Positions 11,157 to 23,633 of a stretch of DNA of 64,000 bases are shown here, piece after piece (within the stretch, counting starts at the first letter, position 1; the number at the start of each line of letters is the position of its first letter). This DNA comes from Amaurobius ferox (taxonomy: Eukaryota > Arthropoda > Arachnida > Araneae > Amaurobiidae), in NCBI GenBank assembly GCA_951213105.1, contig OX578138.1, positions 67,863,537 through 67,927,536 of the forward strand. The letters run 5' to 3'. The position numbers were made by a program, and so were the translations under genes. The notes under the pieces were generated by a model. It was not told the DNA's origin. It saw nothing but the letters and a program-made list of their open reading frames with translations, and searched no databases.

Positions 11157-11157
11157 T
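11107..11157. repeat. (CA)n(TA)n microsatellite
   Basis: ACAC run followed by TA run immediately right of the MITE. Confidence 0.95.
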
Positions 11158-11159
11158 AC

Positions 11160-12298
11160 CATAACTATCAGGAACCTTATTCCCCATTAAGGACAGCTAA
11201 TTCCCCCCTGAAACTTTCAGTAACACGCTTGCAAATGTTTTGCAGTGTCGGCAAGTTTTAAGGTTTCACATATTTCTTTTAAAATGCACTAAAATGTAGA
11301 AAACTAGCAAACAAAAACCAAACAGCAATGACCAAGTTCATAATCATAAAACTCGCCTGTAAAGCGCGTTCCCAAAAATTTAAAAGGCACTCACATAGCA
11401 AGTAACAGCATCCACGGACTAGTTTCTCGCTGTGCAGTTTCGCCCTTGGCTTTTGAAGCTTTGTGTAGGTTGAGCTAAATTGTAAATATGAATTTGAGGT
11501 TGGTTAAGTGGAAGAATTGAAATTGTCAGTTCTCATGCAAAATCGTAAAAATTGTGGATTATAGCAAATTTCTTGCTGCCATAGCAGATATCGGTTTTTC
11601 CATGCTGACAAGTGCATAATAAACGTGAAACCCGTCAATGGATGTCATCTGCAATAGGGGGTGTCTTCTAAGTAATTAGCAGAAGCCAATCAAATAGAAA
11701 CTAGCAAAACAGAAGATAATTCACTCTTCTTTTGACAAATATAAAAAATCTAAAATTGCAAAACAGATATGTAGTAAAGGAAATGAGAAATGGAAACCAA
11801 GATAATCAAAATCATCGATCGGTCTGAGCACCATATTTCAAAACGAATAATCTTAAGAAAACATCAGGCGTGAAATTAGAGAATTATATTTGATGACGAA
11901 AAAAAAAATACTCGCCATAATTCTTACAATTAACCGCTAAATATCTTCTCTCATGGTGTTAATTGGAATTAATGGATAAAGTTTACTCTATCAAAATAAG
12001 ATTAATGAAATTACGTTAATAAAAATTAGAGAAAAGATTAATTTGATGCTCCAGTTTAAGCTTAGTCAATAGCAATGGTTACGAAATTGGCGTGCAACTG
12101 CGAGAGGAAAATTTCTTAAAGGTTTCAAGATCTTAATTAAAAGAAACAGTATAATAGGCATGTGAATCTTAGAACTATAGAATATATTTTATATTTTGGA
12201 TTTACATAACTTTTATGTTTAAAGAAGTGTCTTTAAAACTGTACATGTCAGCATCCTATAAATAATATAATTCACAATTAAAAGAAAAATTGCATGTA
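11160..12298. other. Non-coding stretch, nothing recognised
   Basis: AT-rich sequence with no ORF of coding character and no repeat I can place. Confidence 0.6.
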
Positions 12299-12300
12299 TA

Positions 12301-13156
12301 CAGGGTGTCCCAAAAAGTTTGAAACGCGCTTTAATTCTTTACATGTTGGAGATAAGTGGGCAATGTAAATTGCAAAGATGTTGAAAGTAAGGCAGGAAAT
12401 AAAACTACGTTAATGAAATAGTCCTCCCATTAATTTTCAAAAAGTTACACTTTTTAAATTTTTATACGACCCTCTTAGACAAATATGACCAATCAGAAAA
12501 TTTTTATTTTTAATGCAACGAGATCATTAAAAAAAAAAAAACCCATATCTGTATCTTTAAAATTGAGCGAGTTATATTTAATTGAAAACTGAACATTGTG
12601 AATGGGGACCCTATATCAAATTAGAAATGTAAATTTGTGACATATCACAAAAAATGTAAAACTGAATGAAAATACATAGGATACCCAATCGCGTAGTGAC
12701 TACCACTGTCTTATATGGTCTCTGTCTGTGTAATGCTTTATTTAAATGCATTTGTGATAAAAAATTTTGCCATATAATATCGGATTTTTGATCTAAACAA
12801 TTTCCATCGTCAATTTGTTTATTATCTCTATTTTCACTGATGAAACAGCCTTTAAAATGGTACGGAAAAGTGGCATAAGTCAGATTTTTTCCTTAATCAT
12901 AATTCAGTTGATATAGATATGCGGTTCTTTTAATGATCTTGTTGCATTAAAAATAAAACTTTTCTGATTGACCAAATTTGCCTAAGGGGGCCGTATAAAA
13001 TTTTAAAAAGTGTAACTTTTTGAAAATGAATGGGAGGACTACTTTATTAACGTAATCTTATTTCCTACCTTACTTTCAACATTTTTGCAATTTACATTGC
13101 CCACTTATCTCCAGCTAAAGAATTAAAGCGCGTTTCAGTCTTTTTGGGACACCCTG
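12301..13156. mobile_element. Long-TIR MITE (CAGGGTGTCCC type)
   Basis: An 856-bp element flanked by TATA on both sides, starting CAGGGTGTCCCAAAAAG and ending CTTTTTGGGACACCCTG. The arms (12301-12565 and 12895-13156) are inverted copies for about 260 bases. The unpaired centre is about 330 bases and carries no transposase. TA-flanked ends of this kind are common in arthropod MITEs. Confidence 0.85.
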
Positions 13157-13175
13157 TATAAGAATTATGTATTTG

Positions 13176-13178
<3 letters not shown>

Positions 13179-13224
<46 letters not shown>
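13179..13224. repeat. (TA)n microsatellite
   Basis: TA tract between the MITE and the palindrome. Confidence 0.95.
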
Positions 13225-13228
<4 letters not shown>

Positions 13229-13311
13229 TAACATTTATCTTATCTAAAACTAACAACTGAAAATATACCCAAAGGCACCAAGCTGCTCAAACAAGTACAT
13301 TTCTATACTAC

Positions 13312-13765
<454 letters not shown>

Positions 13766-14175
13766 ATATTTTAGGATTTTTATAACAAATACCGTAAAAC
13801 CTCGATTTATTGTCACCCGGATAACTTGTCACTCCGGATAAGTCGTCATTTTTTTAAAGTCCCGTCTAGCTTTCATAGACGACAATGGAATTGAAACCTT
13901 CGTTTACTCGTCATTAATTCAAATACTATTCTATTCCGGATAACTCGTCTTTGTCGAAAAGGTACGATACTTCCCAACATATGAAAAATAAAACAAAATG
14001 AGTCACATTTACACTAAAGATAATTAATATGAGTGGAAAAGAAAAAAAACGCTAAGTGATCGGGAAAACTAAAAATCCAAGATGCAAGAAGAACGTGAAA
14101 TATTTCTAAGTTTATTATGAAGCCAATTCAAATTCATGGATGTCGTCCGTAATTTTGGGGGGGGGGAAGCATATT

Positions 14176-14452
14176 CTTAAACAGGATATGCACATTTTAC
14201 ATCAGAAAAGAAATGTTGCTTTTATTGTCGACAACTATCCTGGCCACGGTCATGCAGAACATTCGAAACCTATCGGAACGATATTTCGGCTACCAACCGT
14301 TACCGTAGTTCTTTCAGAAGGAAAGTCATAAGGTTCTAGTGATGAAAGTGAGAATGAGGAATTTCTTTCACCATCTAATAAAACACGACTCCTTGAATGC
14401 TTAGAAATCGTTCGATATTACCTTACGTCAGTTCATAGATACTACAAATGAT
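14176..14452 (+). pseudogene. pogo/Tigger transposase fragment (DDE_1)
   Basis: The frame HQKRNVAFIVDNYPGHGHAEH contains the hallmark (V/L)DN-x-PGH of the second catalytic Asp in pogo-type (jerky/CENP-B-like) transposases. After an in-frame TAA at 14329-14331 the same frame continues with an acidic Ser/Asp/Glu stretch (GSSDESENEEF) and a helix (LLECLEIVRYYL), as in the C-terminal tails of that family. The N-terminal DNA-binding part and third catalytic residue are missing, and a G-run at about 14157-14166 precedes the fragment. Clearly inactive. Confidence 0.75.
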
Positions 14453-14709
14453 GAATTCAGAGAAGAAAGTAAATTTCACTTACAAATGTACCTTCCAGTT
14501 CAATTAGACAAGTACTTGGTATGATACGCATGTGAAATTGTAATATTGAAGCTTAAAGAAGATGTATTCAAATAAACCTCAAAAGAGGATCAGTTCTCCC
14601 TTTTTCATCGTTTACGCAATTTATTAGTACTTTTAACTATTCATTTATATAAATTGTTATGCATATAATCATAAATTAAAGTTTTTAAATTATCGTTACA
14701 GTAATGAAT

Positions 14710-15792
14710 GTTTAGTGTCCCGTGTGGTGTCTGGGGTAAGAATATAGCACCACTGTAGCTCATGTATGTCGTAAAGTGCGACTAAAATGGGTACCCAGTC
14801 CCCAAGGGTATAGTTGGGTTCTCCCTTTTGGAGGTTAGGCCAATCACCCTTTCCTGTAAAAAGACCTCGATTACGGAAACTGAAAGCTTGAATAAACTAC
14901 TTTTGGCTGATGGTGTTGCGACTTGCGAGACACCAGATGACGGCTATCTTGCATGGATTGAGGAGTCTCGATGATGGTGTTGGGACTTGCGAGACACCAG
15001 ATGACGGCTATCTTGTATGGATTGAGGAGTCTCCATGATGGTGTTGCGACTTGCGAGACACCAGATGACGGCTATCTTGCATGGATTGAGGAGTCTCCAT
15101 GATGGTGTTGCGACTTGCGAGATACCAGATGACGGCTATCTTGCATGGATTGAGGAGTCTCCATGATGATGATGCGACTTGCGAGACACCAGATGACGGC
15201 TATCTTGCATGGATTGAGGAGTCTCCATGATGGTGTTGCGACTTGCGAGACACCAGATGACGGCCATCTTGCATGGATTGAGGAGTCTCCATGATGGTGT
15301 TGCGACTTGCGAGATACCAGATGACGGCTATCTTGCATGGATTGAGGAGTCTCCATGATGATGATGCGACTTGCGAGACACCAGATGACGGCTATCTTGC
15401 ATGGATTGAGGAGTCTCCATGATGGTGTTGCGACTTGCGAGACACCAGATGACGGCTATCTTGCATGGATTGAGGAGTCTCCATTTATGACGTACCAGGG
15501 TGAAAGTCTTCAGGAGCCTCTGGCGCTGAAGGAGTCGCTGCCAAAGACATGTCTTAAGAATGCCTCAGCAAAAAATCCCTGCTGTGGCACTTACTTGGGC
15601 GCCTGAAGGATAAAGATCTCGGGGTTGACCCAAGCTTACTTGGAGGAGACTGCTGGAGCAGGAGAGAAATTTGATGGAATGGGCGAGCTGGTGAGAAGCA
15701 AGGACTGTGGCACAGGATCGTCCAGGGTGCCGAGGCAAGTTGAAGGCCTTATGTGCCAGTAGGCACGATGAGTTATGATGATGATGATGAAT
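14710..15792 (+). mobile_element. Non-autonomous RTE-like retroposon (tentative)
   Basis: Inserted in the pogo remnant. The left part (CTCATGTATGTCGTAAAGTGCGACTAAAATGGG region, 14758-14791) resembles leader segments I associate with arthropod RTE-type elements, from memory only. The right end is a (GAT)n tail (about 15775-15790). Between lies a 64-bp minisatellite and a degenerate frame (KDLGVDPSLLGG, then RIVQGAEAS) that looks like an eroded non-LTR ORF C-terminus. No target duplication was identified. Confidence 0.45.
14909..15484. repeat. 64-bp minisatellite, 9 units
   Basis: Nine head-to-tail 64-bp units begin at 14909, 14973, 15037, 15101, 15165, 15229, 15293, 15357 and 15421 (GATGGTGTTGCGACTTGCGA...). 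Units 4-6 and 7-9 share the same variants (GATACCAG in the first, GATGATGATG in the second), which marks a recent 192-bp three-unit duplication. Because 192 is a multiple of 3, a minus-strand frame stays open across it by chance. Confidence 0.95.
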
Positions 15793-15889
15793 GACTGGTT
15801 ACTCCGCTCAAGTCGTTACTCCGCTTAAGTCGTTGAATTGTCTCGGTTTCTTGAAAGACGAAGTATCAAGGTTTTGCTGTATTTAAAAT

Positions 15890-18800
15890 AATTATACCAA
15901 TACGACGTCGATGAACAAGTGATATTTGTTCCCGTTTACAGCAGGAACTTGATTTTTAATAATTGATTCTCTAAGTGAGCTAGAAAAATAATAGGATGTT
16001 ATCTTTCACAACATTAGAAAAATAGTTAACTGCGCTTTCTGATGACACAAAGATCTAAGAAAATATGTAAAATAAACTAATTAACGTTTACATTCGGTCT
16101 GAAAAGATTCTCAAAATATCAATAAATTCTTGGAATAGAAAACATTACTCAGAATATTTTAATTAGTACGGCATTTTAAATTTACAGGTTGGCACTATTA
16201 TCTTGTGTGGTTTGTTGCCCTTAGTGAAATTATTTAGCTTTATTACATTAGCAGCGAGATGTACGTATAATCGAAAAACAGTTGTAGTTTAATAAACGTT
16301 TATAGATGGCAACACTAATCGAAATCAGCAACCAACCAACCAACATACAAGTGCACATCTTTTATTATTATATATGCAGCTCTCGGTGGATGAAAAGAAC
16401 CATGAACCCCCAAAATAAATCAGTCTAATCCGAGAGGTGCAAGTCAACGACCGAAGATGAAATTATTCCTAATCTTTTCTATGCAAATGGGATCCTTCGC
16501 CATACAGAACATCTCGGATTCAATTTGTAGAATATGAATTTTGAAATTTGCACTTCAGTATAAATAATTCCTTATCTTGGTTACTTTAAAATATTCATAA
16601 AGGCATCAGAGTATATAGGGTTCCTAAGAAAGGCATTTAGCACCCACAGATAATTTTGAAGCTAACTATTTTTGAAGTAGACATTTTTAAGCTCTAACTT
16701 TTTTTTAAGCACACATAACATTTTATAAGTTTGTAAATAAAGGTCCATAAGTATACTGATTCAATCTATAGAAAATTAACAGTACCTACAATTGGTCAAT
16801 GGATGCTATTATCTACAAAGGGCGCGCGATTCTAATTTTGTGAACTCCCCGATACGCGGGTTCTGTCCACTATAAAGATAAGGAATATAAAATAGTTATA
16901 GCAATACCTAATAATAATAGTGATTTATTATTATATACATAATATATTCCTTCTATTTATGATGAATATACCTCTTGAACTACATAGAGTAAAACCGGAG
17001 GTTGTCATGTTTGGAGATATATCGCATTTCCTCACATGTCTTCCAACACTGAAAGCGAAATTCACGATATTGGTTTCAAAGATTTTCTGCACTTAATCGA
17101 GAATTGCTGATCGAGAATGCGATAAAACGGGCGACAAGGAGGGTATAGCAAGACGCTAGACTTGATGTTATGGGCGGACAACGATGTATGGTGCGCACAA
17201 CGATTTATGGTGCGGACAATGATTCATGATATCACATAACATGATGCTTATGGATTCGAGGTGGTGAAGGTGACAGACCAATGAGAAGTGGATTCCGCGG
17301 GCAATTGGAAATTATCCAATGGAAACTTGGACCTGGCCCATCACAGATGCCTGCAATTCAATGGGCGGCCAGGGCGGAGTTAACAGAAAACTTTGTGCAA
17401 GAGATAGAATACTGAGATATAGAGTCATTAGAGACATAGAGTTGTTAGTTGACAAGTTAAGATGTAATGCCCCGACAGAGTTCGAAAATTTAAGAATAAA
17501 AATGGTGAAATAAGTGGAGAGTGCGGACAGTGTTAAAAATTAACTACCAAGGTCAAAGTACGGTTCATGACGCCTCAACTCCTAATGACTAATGACAAGA
17601 GCCAAAGTAAACCTGTTTAATATTAGTTATGAGGAAAAGTAGTTAAAATCTGATTCTACGTCACTCGAGAGAAAATTTTTACTACACTATTACTGTCAAC
17701 GAAATACTTTGTTAATTAATATAATAAGCAAATATAAATACAATGTTAAATATTATTGTGAAATTTAATAATAATAATATACAAATAATAGTTTCAGTAA
17801 AATTAAATTGGAGCAAGAAAAAATGTCTCTTTATTGCTCAAAGTAAAATATTTTAATGTACATATATTAATCAATTTACTTTTCAGTTTAATAACTGGGC
17901 GCAATACATTGGTGAGTTATTGCGGCTGTAAGCAATGTAAATCATGGCTATACGACAACTTAATTAATGCAATTAATTATCATTAGTTATTTACAATACT
18001 TTTCAGCAAACCCCTACAATAACCATCACAATGCTATTAATTCAAGAACAAAAACATTGTGCACAGTTATTTCTCCGTGAAAGAAGTAAATGCACTGCAT
18101 TATATAAGGAAATTCATATGCTTCCCAGATTAGACTTTTTTTTATCACATTCATGTTTGATTTATCTCTAATTAATGCTTTAGTAATTCAATAAAATTAG
18201 ATCAATTACACGCAAATATGAAAATCGGGACTATAATAATTAATCATGTGTAACAATAGGTTCTTAAACACATAAATCTAGCTACACAAAAGAAACAATT
18301 CAAATCAATATGTCTTCTGGACAAAAGGAAATACAGCAGTTTTGGAAGAGCAGACTTAGCGGGTACTTAGAAGAATGCATTGCGAGCTGCTTAGACCATG
18401 CCTCAAAAGATAGGCCAATAAAACAAGTAAGCGCAAAAGCTTTGAATTGGAACAATTTCCAACACAAGGAGATTTAGAGAGCATTTTCTAATTATATAAA
18501 ATGCATGACTATGAATTACTTTGTTATCATTAGCTATTGACATTGTTCAATACAAGGAAGTAAAAGTAAGGAGTTAAAACTTCATATTAAGATAACGCCA
18601 ATATCGTTTGAGACAATAATTTAGGTGGCGCTGGGATACGATAAGTAGTCCTGCATTGTATGCATTTCTATGGCGAAAGGCCTAAAATATTTATTTAAAC
18701 TGTCAATTTTGTAAGAATAAATTATTAGTGCAATGCAAAGTAGAATTCAAACAATACAGAATATTCCTGCGTATTCAAAATTATTTTATCTTTCAATTTA

Positions 18801-19120
18801 TTTTTATTTCCATATATTCTGTACTATATCCTACAACTATGCAAAATTACAGGTTAATTATACTCATAATTAGAAAGCCCTTAATTTAATCAGAAATACA
18901 TATACCTTATACTACGTCTTTCTGTTGTGTCAACTAATAATAGCAGCTACTATAGTAACACGAGCGACACCTAGATATAATTTTCAAAGCATTATAGCAT
19001 TTTCAAGCGTTTCATCCATAGGGGTTTTATCTCTTCTTTCTAACTCCATGGTTCAATACTATGATTCTGAGACATTCTCGTGTAAGAAATATTATTTAAG
19101 AAATGTCTTTGGTTATATCT
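15890..19120. other. Non-coding stretch, nothing recognised
   Basis: 3.2 kb of AT-rich sequence without coding character. A 3-unit tandem of about 20 bp (GCGGACAACGAT.TATGGT) lies at 17170-17232. A 64-codon frame at 17319-17513 has no recognisable features. Confidence 0.6.
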
Positions 19121-19123
19121 TAA

Positions 19124-20040
19124 TCTGATGTGGGCAACAAATGACTTTCCTTATATAATGCAATGAATTTACTACTTTTACAATTAAAAAAATGTTATTC
19201 TTATAGTAGATGCTTATATTCTTTCCAAGATATTGAATTTTCTTCAATTAGTTGTCATTTTCATTGATTTAGCGTCATTTTTATCTATTTGGCGAGATTT
19301 TCGCTAATTTGGAAGCATTTAAAAAGCCGCCAAGTTAGCGACATTCCGCCAAATTTGTCGCCAAAATCTCGCCGAGCGTTATGGACGAAGAAATAAGATA
19401 TTCTTATACCAGATAAATGACTATTGGCGTTCAAAAAAAAAGTATTACTCAAAGTATCTTTTCTCGTGAATGGAACGAGCTAGATCCAAGAGAATGATGT
19501 CACCAAATTTATCGCAGGATATCGCATCTGAAAATTGATCATGTTTCTCAACAGATAATATATATCCTTTTAATTTATGGGGTTTTTTGATAAATTTCTT
19601 TGAAAAATGTTCAATATCTCGAGAATGGATCATGCTAGCGTTCTAAAGTTTATGTCAATCGTTTTCTAAGGAAAAATTATACAAGAAATGTCTATTTGAG
19701 TAACTTTATTAAAGATTTTGATTTTTTGATGATTTTTTCAAAATTTCACTCGAAAATTTAGGGGGATTCTGAACATTCGATTGCGTTTAAAAACAATAGG
19801 CTTCCAGTATTCACGGATTGTGATTTTAGTATCAAATTTCATTCGAATCGCTCCATTCGTTCCTGAGATATTGCCTCCACAGACTCACTGACACACACCC
19901 ACACACATACTTTCACACACGCACACACACACAGACATCTAAAAATGTTTGATTCGTGAACAGGGATGCTTGAAACGTGCTCTCCCGTCGAAAACTCTAC
20001 ACAATACTTTCCTTATACATTATGTATATAAGGAAAGTAA
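19124..20040 (+). mobile_element. HLE-A copy 1 (Helentron/DINE-1-like)
   Basis: Full-length type A copy: 5' end TCTGATGTGGGCAAC, 5' subterminal ACTTTCCTTATATAATG, an internal GGCGAGATTTT...AAAATCTCGCC inverted pair, a near-3' (CA)n run, and a 3' hairpin ACTTTCCTTATACAT/GTATATAAGGAAAGT. No protein. A 24-base segment before the 3' hairpin (the CGAATTCGAATTTTCGACC region) is deleted. The architecture fits non-autonomous Helentrons (DINE-1/HINE): short inverted subterminal repeats, an internal microsatellite and a 3' stem-loop. Confidence 0.75.
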
Positions 20041-20049
20041 TAAACAAAT

Positions 20050-20470
20050 TACTGGCCTTAATTTTTATATCAACTAGTATTTAAGCTTGTCCAAGACAGG
20101 GAAACAAACACTTTTACAGATTATGTTACAATTTTAATTTTGTTTAATAATGTCGCTTATTGTGGAAAAAAGTCATCTTAATCGGAAATTGGCATAATTA
20201 GCAGTTGTCCCGTGGCCGATACTATAAACAACCAAGGATTCAACTGTCTATATCTTCCGAAGGTTTCAAAATGGCCTGAAAAGATTTTTGATAATCCCTT
20301 ACCCATATTTTTGCCCTCGGAAGAGGGGTGTGAAATAAAAAATCTCGCTCTGTTAGGATCTGCCCTGTGTTCAATACTATGTATGTAAAGAATCAGCTTT
20401 CTGAATGATCTGGGGACGTTTGGAGGGTCTGTAACGTCATTTTTCTCCTCCACGCATTTACCCTACTTTT
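20050..20470. other. Non-coding stretch
   Basis: No gene recognised. A 91-codon minus frame (20178-20453) lacks any motif. Confidence 0.55.
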
Positions 20471-20484
20471 TTGAACATGGATGG

Positions 20485-20613
20485 TTGTTGTTGTTGTTGT
20501 TATTGTTGAGACCCAGACCGTCCGACCTACCAGAAAGGTGTAAGGTAACCGTTTGGACGGCTGGGAAGTGCCACCCAATTTAGACCGGAACCCAGTGGGG
20601 AAGGCATCCACAC
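20485..20613 (-). mobile_element. 5'-truncated SINE
   Basis: Only the 3' module and a (CAA)n tail (read on the minus strand) remain. It is nearly identical to the 3' half of the SINE at 61125-61507. Flanked by GAACATGGATGG (20473-20484) and GAATATGAATGG (20614-20625), a plausible 12-bp target duplication with two changes. Confidence 0.8.
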
Positions 20614-20949
20614 GAATATGAATGGTATCGATTCTTTAGAGAATGCTATAAAACTTTGTAATTGTATTTTTTTTTTGTTTACATCGCTTTTTTACCGACT
20701 TTGTTATCTTTATTTTTCAAATTCTATCCTAGTTGTTCCGAAATCCCTTTTATTCAATTTGGCATGGCCACTTTACTGTAGATAAATCTAATGTGTACAC
20801 ACACGGACATTTCCTTACAAAATTATTGGGGGTGTTTAAGAACTTTCCTAGAAATTCTATAGAAAAAGCTTTCTGCTATTGAATAAGCTTTTCTTAATCT
20901 TTTTGATTTATCCCTGATTATGGTTTAGGAAATATATAAAATTCGCTCG

Positions 20950-21187
20950 AAATGAAAGTTGGGTTAAGTTAAATTCAAATATGAAAGTTGGGTCTATTAA
21001 AGTTACGTTCAAATGTGAAATTTGGGTCTATTAAAGTTAAGTTTAAATATGAAAGTTGGGTCTATAAAAATTACATTCATGAAAGTTGGGTCGATTAAAG
21101 TTACGTTCAAATATGGAAGTTGGGTCTATTAAACTTACGTTCAACTACGAAAGTTGGGTCTATTAAAGTTAAGTTCAAATATTTGAA
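20950..21187. repeat. About 36-bp tandem repeat, 6-7 units
   Basis: Units of the form GAAAGTTGGGTCTATTAAAG followed by TTACGTTCAAATAT, with single-base changes and one short unit near 21070. Confidence 0.9.
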
Positions 21188-21189
21188 CA

Positions 21190-22020
21190 AAGGATTGAAG
21201 GTTTGAATAAAGATTTGAGCAAATCCCAAATCAAGTTAAATAAAAGTGTTAAAATAGGAATTTATTTTCAGCTCAATCTCTCTGAAAATAAAATGAATTT
21301 TTTGTGTATACCACTTGCAATTGTCAAACCAAATTTCACACCAATTCTTCAGTTTTTTTCGAAATATATCAGTCATTAAATTCCGATTAGCTTTAATGTT
21401 AACGCTCTGACTTTTGATCTCGTATTCGACACAAACGTCAATTATCATCAAACTGTTTGTTCCCTGAACGCAGCCTCATCACCGGAAAAATTATCTTAAG
21501 TGCGCGCCTTCACTTGAGTTTCTTTTGCATTCATATTTCATATTACATTTATTATAATCATCATGAAAATTAACTACAGGGCGTCTCAATTCGACCTTCT
21601 CATACCAGAAACCATTTTAAAAGTTTTTTTTCCAAATTTTTACAAGAAATGTTTTGAAAAGTCGGCATCATGGGTCCAAATGATTCATAGCGTGTTACCC
21701 TTTTATTTAAAGGGCTTGAAAATATTTCTTGATTGATACCATATCAATGGGTGTTTGCTCGTATAAAAAAATTCTATCCAGTTCTAGATTTTTATTTATA
21801 AGAAAGTAGGATATAAAGCTTCGTGAAAATCCATTAATATTTGTGGCTGCTATGGTGTACACAAGAAATCGACCACAGATATGCAGATACAGATGCAGAC
21901 GGACATCACTCCAAAAATAGTCAAAACGTGTTCAGGATGTTTTAAGACATATATTGGCACCAAAATCACGAAATCGTAAACTTTCGTGGAAACAATAATT
22001 TCTTAATACTGCGTATGAGA
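21190..22020. other. Non-coding stretch with HLE-like traces
   Basis: No gene. Around 21590-21950 there is diffuse resemblance to the 3' half of the HLE family (a GACATCACTCCAAAAATAG segment near 21904), too eroded to delimit. Confidence 0.4.
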
Positions 22021-22032
22021 CAATAAAAATCT

Positions 22033-22725
22033 GACGTGGGCTCTATACGACTTTCCCTATAGGCACAAATTCATAATCCATTAAATCGAGTCTAATTTCT
22101 TGAATTGACTCGAATATTTGATATTATATCTAGTTTGCAGTTTTAAGCTGCTTTGTCACCATTTCTTTTAAATTCCAAAGTTTAAATATATGGAAAAATA
22201 TTCGTCCTAGAGTAATGTCGTTTGGTCGTTACGTTTAAAAGAAGCATTTACTCTTTTAAGTGTACTACGTCTTTTATTTCAGATTTTGACGGTTTTGCGG
22301 GCTATTTCGCAGAAAACGGCGAGTTTAATTTTTCCGAATTGTGCCAAAATCTGACCATCACCAAGATGATCCCCAAGTGACTTACCTACAAATTTTTAAA
22401 TAATTTCATTGAATAGTTTTTAACCTGCAATGTTTTTAAACTGCAATAGTGTTTACAATTCAATTGCAGTGTGAAACATCGTCAGCTCCACAAAATTCCA
22501 AAAACTTTCATACCTTGAGAAGGGTTCATCCTAGAGTAATCGGACTTTATTCGGAAGTTTATTCGCTTTGTCGGTAAAATTTACGTATAAAAAACATATG
22601 AATGCATTTCTGCATATTTAGTCTTGTATTTCAAATTTTAACAACCTTTGCACGCCACTTTGAAAAAAAAAACAGTTCTATTTGTCCGAATTAACCCAAA
22701 ATTAAATCAGCACTCAGAATGATCA
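22033..22725 (+). mobile_element. HLE-B fragments
   Basis: A B-type 5' end (TCTGACGTGGGC, then ACTTTCCCTATAGG) is followed by two successive partial bodies (22190-22410 and 22510-22720). Each has the 'TAGAGTAATG..' opening and the GCGGGCTATTT..GCAGAAAACGGCGAG/TTTGTCCGAATT segments typical of type B. No 3' hairpin. Confidence 0.55.
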
Positions 22726-22828
22726 ATCTTGACAATTGACTTCAATCATCAATTGAAGTCGACAATTGATTTCAATCGTCATCAATTGACGTCGACAATT
22801 GACGTCAGTCAATTTGACAGTTGACTTT
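22721..22828. repeat. Cluster of interlocking TCAATTGA/GACGTC palindromes
   Basis: Within about 100 bp the words GACAATTGA, CATCAATTGA, GTCGACAATTGA and GACGTCAGTC recur and form overlapping inverted repeats, e.g. GACTTCAAT/ATTGAAGTC at 22738-22760. Confidence 0.75.
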
Positions 22829-22829
22829 T

Positions 22830-23633
22830 AAGAGATTAGGAAGATGTGCCTCATGTGCACTGATATGCAACTTAGTGAAAACCTGTAACAAATAGAACAG
22901 GTAACTGCCCTACAACGACTTTTTTTGTATAAATATTCAAAATATCTTCTTAATAGCAGATTACGGTTGCAGATATATGAAACAACAATGGAGAATTTAG
23001 GTAATCAATCTTACAAATTGAATTCTCGGAAGCAAGGCTTAAACCGTATTCCGCGTTGAATAGACAGGCGGGATGCAGTCAAGCTTTGTTTGTAAATATG
23101 TATATCGATTCTTCCAGTTACCAAGAAAACATCAGTTTAACCGATCGGAATTTTTGAACTTAGACCACCAAAATGGGTTAAATTTGATTGATTGACGATA
23201 TGCAATTTTAACAGCTAAATTCGTGTTTTATTTTCAGTTATATGGTTTTGAATATGACGACATTTTCGAAATGGTATTCACGAAATTAGATAGAATTATA
23301 AATAATGAATATTCACTATTAATCATATTTAAAGTTTTGTAGGGCTATGTTCAGGAGTCAAGTTCGGTCGTCCGGGTCGAACAGTTAAGTCAACATTAGC
23401 CAACTGAATTCCCGGACATGATCCATTTTGTGACGTTTCAATCACCCGATCGCCTCGGTCGTCAATTCTGAACACTGCCTAGAACTGGTATTGTAAAGTT
23501 GGCAATATCATCATGCCAGGTTCAAACCATAAAGCATTCTTTGCAATAAGCGTGTCATTATAATCAGCTTTTGGTTTCCAGGTCGTTGTATTGCATCCCA
23601 CGGAGTTTCTTTTAGCTTCCAGTTAATATCAAG
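22830..23633. other. Region upstream of the Bcl-2-like gene
   Basis: The last 250 bases are less AT-rich (CCGGGTCGAAC, CCCGATCGCCTCGGTCG). Two pyrimidine-rich acceptor-like sites, TTTGGTTTCCAG at about 23581 and TCTTTTAGCTTCCAG at about 23622, lie just before the ATG and suggest a spliced 5' leader. No TATA box is obvious. Confidence 0.45.

Larger units (their letters stand above)
13790..15881 (+). mobile_element. pogo-like DNA transposon remnant with nested insertion
   Basis: The ends are inverted: TACCGTAAAACCTCGAT at the left and ATCAAGGTTTTGCTGTA at the right, inside TA-rich flanks. Subterminal repeats of a GGATAA(G/C)TCGTC type at the left (13820-13960) and GCTTAAGTCGTTACTCC type at the right (15800-15840) are seen. 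The interior has a small transposase fragment and is interrupted by a retroposon-like block at about 14710-15790. Confidence 0.75.

Noticed and set aside
15072..15356. 94-codon minus-strand frame with an internal repeat
   Set aside because: It is the 64-bp minisatellite read through; 192 bp is divisible by three, so openness is expected.
14909..15484. Possible CRISPR-like array
   Set aside because: Units are contiguous 64-bp tandem repeats with no variable spacers, in eukaryotic DNA.
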